Below, in pieces: positions 1 through 11,919 of a stretch of DNA of 64,000 bases. Below the pieces are notes generated by a model that was given only the letters and a program-made list of their open reading frames with translations, did not search any database and was not told the DNA's origin. The DNA comes from Merluccius polli (Eukaryota > Chordata > Actinopteri > Gadiformes > Merlucciidae). The stretch spans positions 1-64,000 of the forward strand of contig JAOPHQ010002368.1 in the NCBI GenBank assembly GCA_030340625.1. Direction: 5' to 3'. Positions within the stretch are counted from its first letter, which is position 1; each line of letters opens with the position of its first letter. Both the position numbers and the translations under genes were made by a program.

Positions 1-118
1 TGGTGGCAGTTTTGCATTGTAATTGAAGTGGTTAAAAGTCAGAGATGTAAAGAGGGATTAGACATGAACGCATGTGTGGGCACAAGTATGGACACACACA
101 CGCACATGAACACAAGCA

Positions 119-152
<34 letters not shown>

Positions 153-2859
153 GTCCTCCAATACATTTTACATTACATATTCCAACAGGTTACCAGTGTG
201 TACATATATACTAAAAGTGTGAAGGAACGATGTAATCTCTTATCAGGGAACGAGAACCCTGTGGGTCGTCTTATTCCACTGCTGGAGGTGCAAAATAAAT
301 AATAATAATAACAATAATACGAAGAAAAAGAGTAATAATAGTAATAGCAATGCACAGACTATCAGGCCATCTCTGACGTGTGGAAGGGAAACGGTGTAGT
401 CGGGGAACGTGGTCAGAATAACAACACACTGGTCAATGCCACACTTTATTAACAAGTGGATGATCCACTAAACAATGGAGCCAGCTGGCTTATTCAGCCT
501 TCTAGAGAGGAAAAAAAACCCAAAAAAACAGACTGTTTGGCTCTTTTTCTGCCATACACCAAACTAGTATCTACCAAAAAACCCTCGATTCAAACCTCCT
601 TTCCCAAACCAAACCACCCCCCCCCCCCACACACCCCCCAAAGAAAAACCATCCTACTACGCCCGCCCTGTGTCCTTTACAGATGCATCATCCCTATACA
701 GAAAACATAATTTATTCCTCTCCATTTTTCCTGTCTGAACGCAGCCATTTACCCCCTGCCCTGCGCACCCCCCCTGCCCCCCCCCCCCCTCTCCTCCACG
801 GTGGGCAGAAACGTAGTCAGAGATTTAATGGAAGCTATTTTCAAGGACAATGATTTCTGCTACACCACCCCCCCAGGAACGGCACGTTGTTGAGTGAAAT
901 TCAGCGGTGGCACGCGCTACGTGTTGAGCTGTAGGTACGTATTCACATATTCACCCACAACGCATTAGTGTGCGTGTGCGCGCATGTTCCTGTGTTGCAA
1001 GCGCTCCAAGTGTTCACGAAGGCCCTTCTACACTTGCAGTGATGTGTTGACGTTGGAGAAAAAAAAGCAAGCTTGTTTCTTAAACCATTATTTTTTCCAT
1101 GGTTGTTGACAGCCTGTGAAGGAGCTGTAATCATGCGTGCCCGTTAAATACAGAACAAGACCATGACGCAAAAAGAAATAGGACCGAACTTGCACCTGAG
1201 CCAGTTGTCTGGGGACGGGTGGGCACGCTAGGGGCGCAGGGTATCCGTGGAGCTGGAACATATTTCACTTCCGAAGTGTCCTCAAAATGTGTTGCATTGA
1301 AACTTTAGGAAACGGCGAACAAATAGGACATTTAGTGGAGGAGATGTTTTGTATTTAAATTGAGGTTTGTTTGTTCCGAGTCTTTTTGAAGTACAGCTAC
1401 CACTAGCTATGAATTCTGTAGGGCCTGTTTCTGTAGGGTTTTGTTTCTGGAGGCCCACAAGATGAAACTTAATTGTTGGATGGCTGGGTGTCGGCGGGCG
1501 GTGGTAAAAGAGTGCCGCAAATAGAAAAAGAGAGAAATCTGTGTTTGAAATAGAACAAAGAAAAATGAATATTGAGTGGTTCTCTTGTGACAACAAAACC
1601 GCAAAAAAAAAAACTACAAACTTAGCAACAAACACTTAATGACTGTTAGCAAAACAGGACACGGCGAGATACACATGTCCACAGCGGGCCTCTCGCGTCT
1701 CATCCATAAACAAACTGTAATGATCAGAGAGACAGAGAGATTGCATTATTGAAAAGGGGAAGAAGAAGTCATGATGCAACGCCTTTCTCACACTGTGTAA
1801 CACCGCCCCATGTTCACATCGATGAAGGATAAACGCACCCGAAATCTAGCCTGGCTGTGCAGCTCATCCACTTCCATCTAAAATACATCAATAAATACAT
1901 AGCTAAATACGAGGGATAAACAGACGGCGAGAGTAGTGCTGCTTGGGTGGAGAAACAGGTGGGGAGGATCAAGAGGTTGAAAACCCTTTCTAATTGAACT
2001 CCGTCTGCACCCGGTGTCTATATATATATATATATATATATCCTGCAAAAACAGCCCATAATATCCTCTTCTTCTTCCTCCTCTGCCCAGGGAGAAATAA
2101 ATTACCACTGTGAGATCGCAAAGTGATGTGATTGTATAAGTGTGGAAATATATGGTAAATCTATATATATCTATAGATATAGATATATATGATACATTAT
2201 GGAATGAAAGAATCCCCTATCAGCCACCACTTGCTAACGTGTACTGTATGTATACAAATGTATATGAACTGTCGTTCAATTCTAGTGCATACTGTAAATG
2301 CTATAATGTTAATGAAGAATATATCAAATATATCCAACAAACATCCATACTGCAAATAGACCAAATAGGCCAACTAACTAAATCTAACAAATAAAAAAAC
2401 AAAGACATGACAAAAAGGTAATATTAATATGTAGGCTTATCTGGACTGAAAAATTCAATACTTCTTGTCCATTGCAGGTAATACCAGAACAGATAAGCTC
2501 TTGTCCCCAAGTTATTGCACAGCTGAGGTCTTTATATTGATGTCGCTGATCAGTATCTAGGAGCTATTACAGATACCACGTCCAGTCCTAGCAAAAGGCT
2601 GAACCTGGGCACGTGTTCACTTGGCGTGTCTTTCTATCAAAGGGTGAACACACTCATATCGACCGCTGCAGTGTAGTCCAGTGTGTGTTTACCACCTCTG
2701 TGGTACGTTACGTTATTAGTGTATTATAGTATCCTGTGCTATGTTGTCTCTGTCCACATCCTGCTTTGCTACTGGAGCGGAGGAGCAAGAACAAATACAT
2801 TGGCAGGGAGGAGGATCAACAAACACCACATCGTGTACACTACGCTACCATGTGCTTAC
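1..2859. other. CFAP20DC final intron(s) and flank, no exon recognised
   Basis: Holds a CA array (125-152), an AAT-type array (292-353), C runs (618-630, 766-790), and a TA array (2018-2041). I searched the minus strand for the conserved CFAP20DC C-terminus and did not find it. Confidence 0.5.
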
Positions 2860-2921
2860 CGGGGGTTTGAGGACCTGAGGGGGGTCATCTCCTTCTGGTA
2901 GTGATAGCCCTGGTGCGATGG
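2860..2921 (-). CDS. cfap20dc: CFAP20DC exon 16, last coding exon found
   Basis: 62 bp, phase 0 in, phase 2 out. It encodes PSHQGYHYQKEMTPLRSSNP, close to a conserved block of the human protein as I recall it. Acceptor is TTCCTGCAG, donor is GTAAGC (strong). The conserved terminal exon was not seen in 1-2859. Confidence 0.85.
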
Positions 2922-2973
2922 CTGCAGGAACACAATGAACAGAATAGAGAATAACAGATGAATTACTGGTGGA

Positions 2974-3043
<70 letters not shown>

Positions 3044-5495
3044 GGAGAGGATAGGGGGGGGGGGGGTGGGGGGGTTTGGTTTCCTGTGTTTCAGTTTAAA
3101 GTGATTTTGAGTCACACAGAGTGCACTTTACTGGGCAGCCTGGTGGGGGTGCTGTGGCCACATCCTGTGCTAAGAGGCTTCCGGAGGGGCAGAGGATGGG
3201 CTTCTCCATGTTGCCCCACACAAAGGACAGGACCAACAGGGTCTATGAATCCCGCGTATGCCGCACGTCCGCATGGAAACTACACACCAGGGCCCCAGGA
3301 TAAGGACATGTGGCCACATCGTAGCGTGGGTCTTTAAACAAGTGTAATATTAAAATACAATTATCACCCCCCCCACACCACCACCACCACCACCACTCCT
3401 CTTCCTGGTGCATTGTGCTGTTGAGCCAGTGATGGAGTTCAGTGTATTAAGAGATAACCAAGAATGACTTGTCGTAGTGATAGTCCTATGGCTATGTGAT
3501 TCTGCTATTGATGGAGGTGGGGGGGTGGGGGGGGGGGGGGGGGGGAGGCGGGAGTTCACTGGAGATCACAGTAAAAAAGAAGGGCCCGGTAAAAGGCCAT
3601 GCGGAGGGGGTGGGAGGGGGGGGCTCGTAACTACAACACACTCATGCTGGCTAATACGTCTAAATGTCACCTTCAGTAGCCTGCGGCTCCGCGTCTCTCT
3701 CTCTGTTTCTCAGGCATTTGGGGGATAATTTCAAATGACCCTTTTATAGTTTCCAGGCCATAGAGGACGCCACCGAAAATATACGCCGGGATACTAGGTA
3801 TAACGAGTGAGGGGCGGGGCAGGATACGTTTCTATTTGCATTATCTTTTCATGCTGCGCACGGACCCCTTACAACTCCTCTGTGACATTAAGGCAGGTGC
3901 TAGCAGAGCTAGCAGAGCTAGCGGAGCAAAACAGTGACAGTCGGAGGAAGCGGGTGAGGGGGAATGAGGTCAACACATTGTGGGTGAAAAGACATCGAAT
4001 GAAACTCGAAGAAGAAGAATCTGTGTCACTGGGTTCTTCGGGAAGATGGGGAGGAAGACGGGTTAAGTGGAGATATACTTAGAAAAAGGCGCACTTTGAC
4101 TCGACTAAAGTGGCAGGATTAGGTGGGCGAAAGTGGGGGTGATGGTGGGGACGATGGGGGGCCTACAGACCGCAGGATAGGGAGGGCAGGTGGAGAAAGA
4201 GGAGGTGTGTGTGTGTGTGTGGGTGGGTGGGTGGGGGTGATGGGTACGCACCGCAGGTGGAGGGCAGGCGGAGAAGGAGGTGTCGTCGCTGCTGATGCTG
4301 ATGCTGACGGCGCAGCGGTGGATCTGGGAGGCACTGAGACCCCGGGCCCCAGGCTCCTCCTCCTCTTCCTCGCTCCCCCGGCGCAGACTGGCCAGCATGC
4401 GCTGTTCCTGTTCGTCGTCGTCGTCCTCCTCCTCTTCCTCCTCCTCCTCCTCTTCGTACTCGCCTCGCCCTCGCAGAGCGCTCCCCGCCGGACGCACGCC
4501 GCTGCTCGCACTCCCCGTGGGCTCCTGGCTTTTGTCTTCAACCTTGAAGATAAAGAAATAAATAAACCCAATGCACTGTGTGTGTGTGTGTGTGTGTGTG
4601 TGTATCACTAAATTAATTAGTTCACTCTGTCGCTGTTGTTGTTTAGCCGATTTACACTTTAGGATAGAGAGAGTGGATGTTTTCTCTGGATAAGACAGTC
4701 TTCCCATGCGAGACACGGGCCATTTATTTCCGTCTCTTGGGGGGGGGGGGGGGGGAGGCGGCGGTCGACTTCAGTTTTTTTTCCCTTCTTTTAATAGAGC
4801 AGCTATCGATTGGAGGAGAGCACTATCGGGACGGGGGCTGTCTGACAAGCCCAACAGGACGGCCCGCTGTCTGGAATCAATGGCAGTCAATGGTACCTAG
4901 AGCAGAGGGGAGGGGGAACAAGCACCCCCTCATCTCCTTCTGACAATGGGTCAATGGTAACATCCCACCCATGACACCCTCCCCCGTCCCCCTCCCCACC
5001 GAGGACACCTGGGCAGAGATCCGGCAGCTCAGATCTCAGACGGCAGACTGGGTGTTGGACTAGGCTAGGCTAGGCTAGGCCACCCCCCCCCCACCCACCC
5101 CAAGTTGAGACAGACCTCCCACCTGGAAACCCTGGTGGTAGAGAGAGAGAGAGAGAGAAAGTGAGTGAGAGAACCGAGCGTGTATGATAGACGGTGAGAG
5201 AGAGGGAGACAGTGAGACAGAGCCACACACACGACATGTCATACCATCGGGAAGCGAGCATAGAGTCGGTGTTTAACAAGCTTCCTTCAATCCCCTCCTA
5301 AATCCACTCTGCATCGCTCCCAGTTTAAATGAGAGCACCGGAGCCAACTCATCAAGTCTCTCTCTCTCTCTCTCCCCCTCTCTTTCCGTCTCTCTCCATC
5401 CATCTCCCCCCCCCCCCCCCCCCACACCCTCTCTTTTTCCATCTCTGTCTCTCTCTCCCTCTCTTTCTCTGGCACTCCCACTCCACCCCCCCCCC

Positions 5496-5536
<41 letters not shown>

Positions 5537-6174
5537 TCTCCCACTTTATTCCGTGACGGGAGACGAGTGCATGCTTTCCATTATTGTATATATTATTTCT
5601 GATACACAATGCTAATCAATGCCCGAGTCTGTTGGTCAAGGTGAGCAGCGATGCTTTGCGCTTGCCGCGACCTTTTCCTGAACACGTGTGCGCCCCAAGG
5701 TGAGTGAATACCTCTCTCCAACCTGCTACTACAGACACTGTGTTAAGGCAGGGAGAGGATTAAAAAAGGGAAGCAGGCTATATTTAATCGCATGGGAACG
5801 AGACCATGTGGATGGATTTAAAACCATGAAAGCCAATCTTTTTTTTATTTCCCCCCCCCCCCCTTCTTTTTGCTCAGTCAAAAAGCCATGCATCCAGAAA
5901 TTATTCAGAACCACTCTAAATAGACCGTGTGCAATTGGCTGGGCAGATTCTTTTGTACATGTACTCCTGTTTACTATGTGTTTTATTGCTGTTTGCTATT
6001 AAGTGGCGTTGAAGGTCAATCATTTTAAGGCTCTGGTGGTTTTAATGGGCATATGCTCAGCATTATGCAAAAGAAGGGGCGAGGGGGATCTTGTCGTACA
6101 ACGCCTGAGATCATCAAAGATGTGGTGGATGGTAACCGATGGCTACACAAGACAAAGACACGCGCATGCGCACG

Positions 6175-6207
<33 letters not shown>

Positions 6208-7594
6208 CTTGTGTCGCACGAGTTCTCCGGGGAGGACTTCGCGGAGAGAGCTCCTGCAGAGCGACGCTGGGCTCCTCTGCTGCTCCGGGGCCAGGCCTCC
6301 ACCCACAGGCCAGAGCTGGCCCTGGTTACCACCATGTCCCTGGTTACCACAGTGTCCCCGGTTGCCACCGTGTCCCTGTTTACTACCGTGTCTATGGTTA
6401 CCACCGTCCCTATGGTTACCACCACATCCCTGTCTGCCACCACCTGGAGAGAGGCAGTGGGTGGGAGCCCTCACGGTGCGCTCATCACTCACACCGGCCG
6501 ACAATGATGATGATGATGATGGTGATGATGATGGTGATGAGGAGGAAACAGGAGGGTAACCGATCGCTGGATCTGTGTGTCTGGTCTGGTCTGTTCCATC
6601 AGAGTCGGGCCGGGGTTTGTGATTCCTCGTCTGGGCTGGATCAGGAGTAGGCGGGGCGGCGGAACGAGTGGAGGGAGCAGCAGCCGTTTGATGGTGGAGG
6701 CTGTAGCAGAGCTGGTCCTGAGAGAAAGAGCGCTATGATTGTGAATCTAAATCTTTGCAAAAGTGTCCTTCACGGAGAGTCAAAGATGACCAGAAACCCT
6801 CCCAAACTCTTGATTTCTTAAGATGGACTGGTGGTACAAAAATAAAGAATGACTTATGATTCATGATATTCTACAAGAAAGAAAAAAAGCACACATATTT
6901 CAAACCAAGGCCTCATCCGCGTCATTGAATAACTTTGGGGTTTTTTGGTCGGTGAAAGAAAGTCGTTGTTCAGGAAGAAGGGCTGCAGCATGCTTTAACC
7001 ATTGCAGCCAAAGAATGAAAGCAAGGCAAACTGCAGTTGAGGACAGCTAGTAGTCTAGAGTCACTCCCTGTTGGTAGCTGTGCTCCCAGCTGACCTTTTC
7101 CCTGAATAAGGCTAATCAGATACTCGGCTCACCTTTTCCACCTTGGATCCAAACTCTGCTGTTGGTCGAGGGAAGGAATCCTGCAGCGTATAATCAAAGC
7201 AACGAGGTAAAGGAAAATCAATTGTTCAAACAGGTCAGGCGGTACAGAATACTTTGCTTGTTTCATCCGTTGCTTTATTTGGTTTGCGAGTGCCTCTGTA
7301 TCTGCGGTAGTCGTATTTGTATCGTTGACAAGCACATATTAATTGTGCACAAAAAATGTTCAATCAATATACATTGATCTAAAACCCCATCTGTTGCATT
7401 GTTGCACAAGCTAACATGACAAACGCTTGAAAATAATACTTTTTCTTTGTAGATTGTAGATTTGTAGGCAATTAAATGTATTACTATTTGTTTAAAATAA
7501 AAGGCCTGGACTTTGAATCAGATTGTGTGGGACATTTCATTTCAATTTCAAACACTCCTGGGGATAATGGATATGTACATTTTTAAGTGTATGT

Positions 7595-7647
<53 letters not shown>

Positions 7648-9652
7648 GGTGTGTGTGAGTGTGTGTGTGTGTATGTGTGTGCACGCTCGCTCGCATCTGT
7701 GTGGGCAGTGGGCACACGTGTATTCAAGTGTGTGTGCATGTGAGCATCTGGGTATGTGTACGTGTGCGCGTGTGTGTGGGCGCCTGATTGTACGTCAGAT
7801 TAAAACGCTGAAGGTGTTTATCAATAGCTGCGTAGGTGAAATTTGCAACACGGGCAAGGGTGATGAAATATGCTGTATTGTTGCGTCGCCTTTGTGCCGC
7901 TTCTGCCGCATTAAATCAACAATGTGTTGCTGGGGGTAAAACAAAATGGATACCGGGATTCAGTCATACTCTTTTTAAAAAAGTGAAGAAAAAAATGAGA
8001 TACACGGAAGGCCCATAGCCTTGGAATGCCTTAAATATTTCTCTGTGTTTAAGAGCAAAACCAAGCCTGATGCAACACCTTGAAAGAAAGACTTTGCTGC
8101 GAGTTGGGGCGCTAACAGCTGGCTATAGAGGACTTAGCATGGCACTAAAGTAAGCAACAAGTGTCAGATGTCAACTAGCCACTGGCCCGCGGCTGCAGCA
8201 CAAATTATGTATGACAGCAAACAAAGATGGTCAACAGAACTCCTTTTAGCCACTAGCAGCGGTCTGAAGCGCATGAGTCCACGCCGTAGGACTTTCAGGC
8301 ACAAGCACAATAAGTGGTAACTTTGTTTTCTATGATTAACTGATAATATCACTGGAGTGGGGTTTGTAAAGCCCTTTCTCTCTCTCGAGCTGTATTCTCT
8401 CAGCATATTCAATGCATTGGGGTGGCCTTGAACTCACCCATAGCAGCGGAGAGACACAACATCAGAATATCTGTGATTTGGAAACTTTCCTTGGTTTCTA
8501 TCGTCTATTTTCTCTCCACAACGTTCACCCAGATTTGCGCTTGTCTGCTATCAGACTTTAGATATTAATCTAAAGTCTGACTTGTGAGACTACCTTTGAC
8601 CCAATCCAATCAAAGCCCAAAGCCTTCACCCTATTTTTTACTTTTTCTACGCTAACACCCTTTTTTCCTGGGGAAATGCATCATATTCTGAAAGTAAGCG
8701 ACACTCTGAATGCCGTTTCATGTTTCATCATGTCTCAGTGCGTTCCCCTCCGGAGCTGGGGTCTGACACGCTGGGCCAGGATGGAAACAGAACCAGACAG
8801 TCATGGGTACCTATCGGCCACACAGGGGTTCATAATTGTACGAATGGTACCCTACTATTAGGAGAGGGTGACCTGTGCTACAACCAAAAGCTATTAATCT
8901 GCTCCATGCATTCGGTTCCATGTGTTCATATGTATTCATGTATACATGCGTGTGTATCGAATCTAGGCGGTTATATGTCCGAGTTGCGTTTGTGTTGATG
9001 AATGTGCTGTGAGTGTTCAGAATACATAGAGCACACAAAAGAAGAAGTGGAGAACAATTTTCTTTCTTCCTGAAATGGCAATTTAAACAACTATGAATTG
9101 ACTCTTGCTCATGGTAAATGGAGCAATACTTGCAACCTCCTGAAAAACAGCCCACATAATGATGAATGAATGAATGGCCTGACATTGACTGTGGAAAATA
9201 TATTTACAACACTGGCCACAATGGAATCTGTTATCACATGGTAGACAAGGTGAATAAAGGCGTGTAGGCGTGTGGGTGTGTGTCCATACTTGTTTATGGT
9301 GTGTGTGTGAGTGTGTGTGCATGTATATTTTGTGTGGGGTCTGAGTGGGGCTTGTCTGTAAGTAATGGAGAAGGTGTTGCTCCGAACCACTTTGTGTTAG
9401 TAAAAACAAAATGGCGTGTCCCAATTCTTATGTCTGAAGAACTACTAAATTACTTACTCCAAATTTACTAACTGCACATATTCAACCTTCAAATTATAGA
9501 CATCTCCTTCATCAAAATACATATTTCTACATGGCAGTGCTTCGAAACAGCAATTTAGAAAAAAAAAAGTCAAGAATGAATGAAACGATGAAATGGGCTG
9601 AATTGACATTGAAAGAATAAGTACATGTTTGTGTGTGTGTGTGTCTGTGTGT

Positions 9653-9700
<48 letters not shown>

Positions 9701-11886
9701 GTGTGTGCGCGTGCGTGCACCTCATTGCACCCACCTCATCGCTTTCGCTGCCTACGAAGTCATCTTCTGGTTGGGGACCATTACGCCTGCGGGTTTCAAT
9801 CAGCAGCGTGGGGCCACGCTCTGTCTGCAACGGCCCCTGGTCACCACCTCCCTGGCCCCGCCTGGCCGAGTGAGGAGGAGACGTGAACCTGAACACCTCC
9901 TCCTCCTCCTCCTCCCTGCCCCCAAGAATGAGCTGGGGCTCGCACCCTTCGTCACCCTCATCATCATCATCATCACCATCATCATCATCATCGCTCTTGG
10001 CGAGAGAGCGGGACCCTGGGAGCGACCCGGAAAAGGAAAAGAAATAAAAAAGCAGGCAGGACTGAAATGTTAGCGACCCTCGGAATTGAACTTGGATCCT
10101 GGAAAAGTGATTTATTGACAACAGAACGCAGCAAACAGGACCATAAAATACAAGAACAAATATTAATTAATTGATAGATTTAGTTTTTTTTGGAAAACCT
10201 TACTATTTCTGTTTCAGAAAATTAAATGACAATCATATTTTTTTTCCCATTGAAACCATATTTGTTCCTTAATCATGTTTCGCAATAAAACAATAAATTC
10301 TTGGGATTTTGCCATGTCATCATGAATTAAATGAAAACATCATTCTGATTCAGAATGCATGACAACAAGCCTCTTCGTTGCTCTTGTGCCATGACCGAAT
10401 AGAGAACAATGAAAAAAATCTAATTACAGTCATAATTCTCCATTATCCTTCTCCATTTCTCCATCATCACCTCCTGTTAACAAGCACAAAATATGCAAAT
10501 ACAGCTCCAATTACAAGGTGATGGTGAATTTCAATGAATTTCCGCAGTGAAAGGAAGAGCATCCTTTTATCCTACAGAGATGCATTGCGCTATGTTTTGT
10601 CAAAAGTATTGCAATGCAAATGCCTTAATGAGATCTTGCCAACGCGGAGCTGGAGAAGTGAAAACATTACTAATGTGATGCCACGTCACGTTTGAAAGAT
10701 GCACAGCACAGCCAGACAACCTCAACGATCTGTTGGAGGACACAAAGTCTCACCGAGTACATAATAGGGGATGTAGGACGAGTTCTGCTGCAAGATCGTC
10801 ATTCCCAAACTGAGGGGAAGCCTCCATCTCAGAAAGAGACAGCTTACCGAAATTATAATGCACATTCATATCCTCTTATCTTGTAGCCAGTAACCATTGA
10901 TAACCATCAATAACAAGTCTGGCAGTGCCGACGACCAAAATAATTTACCATTAATGTATCGCAAAAAAAAAAAATCATCCAAGACTCCAGCAGTAAAATC
11001 AAACATGTAAGAACCACTCGAGCTCTGATTGAGTGAACTCATTTCCACATCTTGAAATGTATAATCACTTTAATCACTGTGTAGCGAGGCCCAGGGCCCA
11101 GGAGGTACCCTCTGACTTTTACTTAATGTGCCGCATTACCATTAATGGACCTCACTGCTTTCAGTCTGTGGGCAGAGAGGCTGTGGCGACGCTCATCGCC
11201 ATCGGGACATGGCCCTTCATCATTATGAGAGCCCGGTGGAGCCACTTGGGCGAGGATAGCGGTATATACTTGAACTCCAACAATGCTCCAGGCCTCCACA
11301 TGGGTTATTCAAAATTATGTTTAAAGAAAAAATAATAATAATGGCAAGAGATTAGGTCCGTTGCTGACATATTTATTAGTTCAATGCATACGCAGTAGCT
11401 CGACCTTGTGCTGCGCCACGTTGAGGTGACATTTTTTGTGAATTAAATATCGTGCAATGGTTTTTCTCTAAAGCAAATTAAAAATAGTGTTGGCTGATTT
11501 GGCTGATACGTTATCAACCAAGTCTCTCTTCCTTTGTCTGTGCTGCGCACTAGTCTCCATGTTGTGCGGATGAGAGAGGCTGACCTGCTGTTTGATGTCC
11601 TCTCAGGTCTGCCTGCTCTGTCAAAGGTTGGCCGGCGCCGCCTGGCCAGCCTCTCCCCGCCCTCCCTCCGGCTCCACTCTGGCCGCCGCGGCCACCGGGC
11701 CCAGCGCCTGCTGATCCAGAATCAGAGAGTCTAGTGAACCGTAATGCATGCAGCGCAGCAGCGCGCACTGTATTACAGAGCACACAGACACGCACGTGCC
11801 CACTCACACACAAAAGCGCACACGCACACATTCAGACACACACACATACACACGCTCTCACACAAAAGCACACACACATATGCACA

Positions 11887-11919
<33 letters not shown>

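Larger units (their letters stand above)
6718..9734. other. CFAP20DC intron 13
   Basis: Contains GT arrays (7597-7680 and 9290-9330), a perfect hairpin at 8551-8580 and the GT array that begins the intron at 9630-9720. No exon is supported. Confidence 0.5.

Noticed and set aside
3084..3295. Possible terminal CFAP20DC exon on the minus strand (open in phase 0 from a GTGTGTAG acceptor to a stop)
   Set aside because: Weak acceptor, and the exon at 2860-2921 further downstream matches the conserved protein in the same phase, so this stretch is intronic.
4123..4611. Plus-strand 162-codon ORF opposite CFAP20DC exon 15
   Set aside because: Antisense shadow of the real exon; runs of V and L come from the Glu/Asp triplet repeats.
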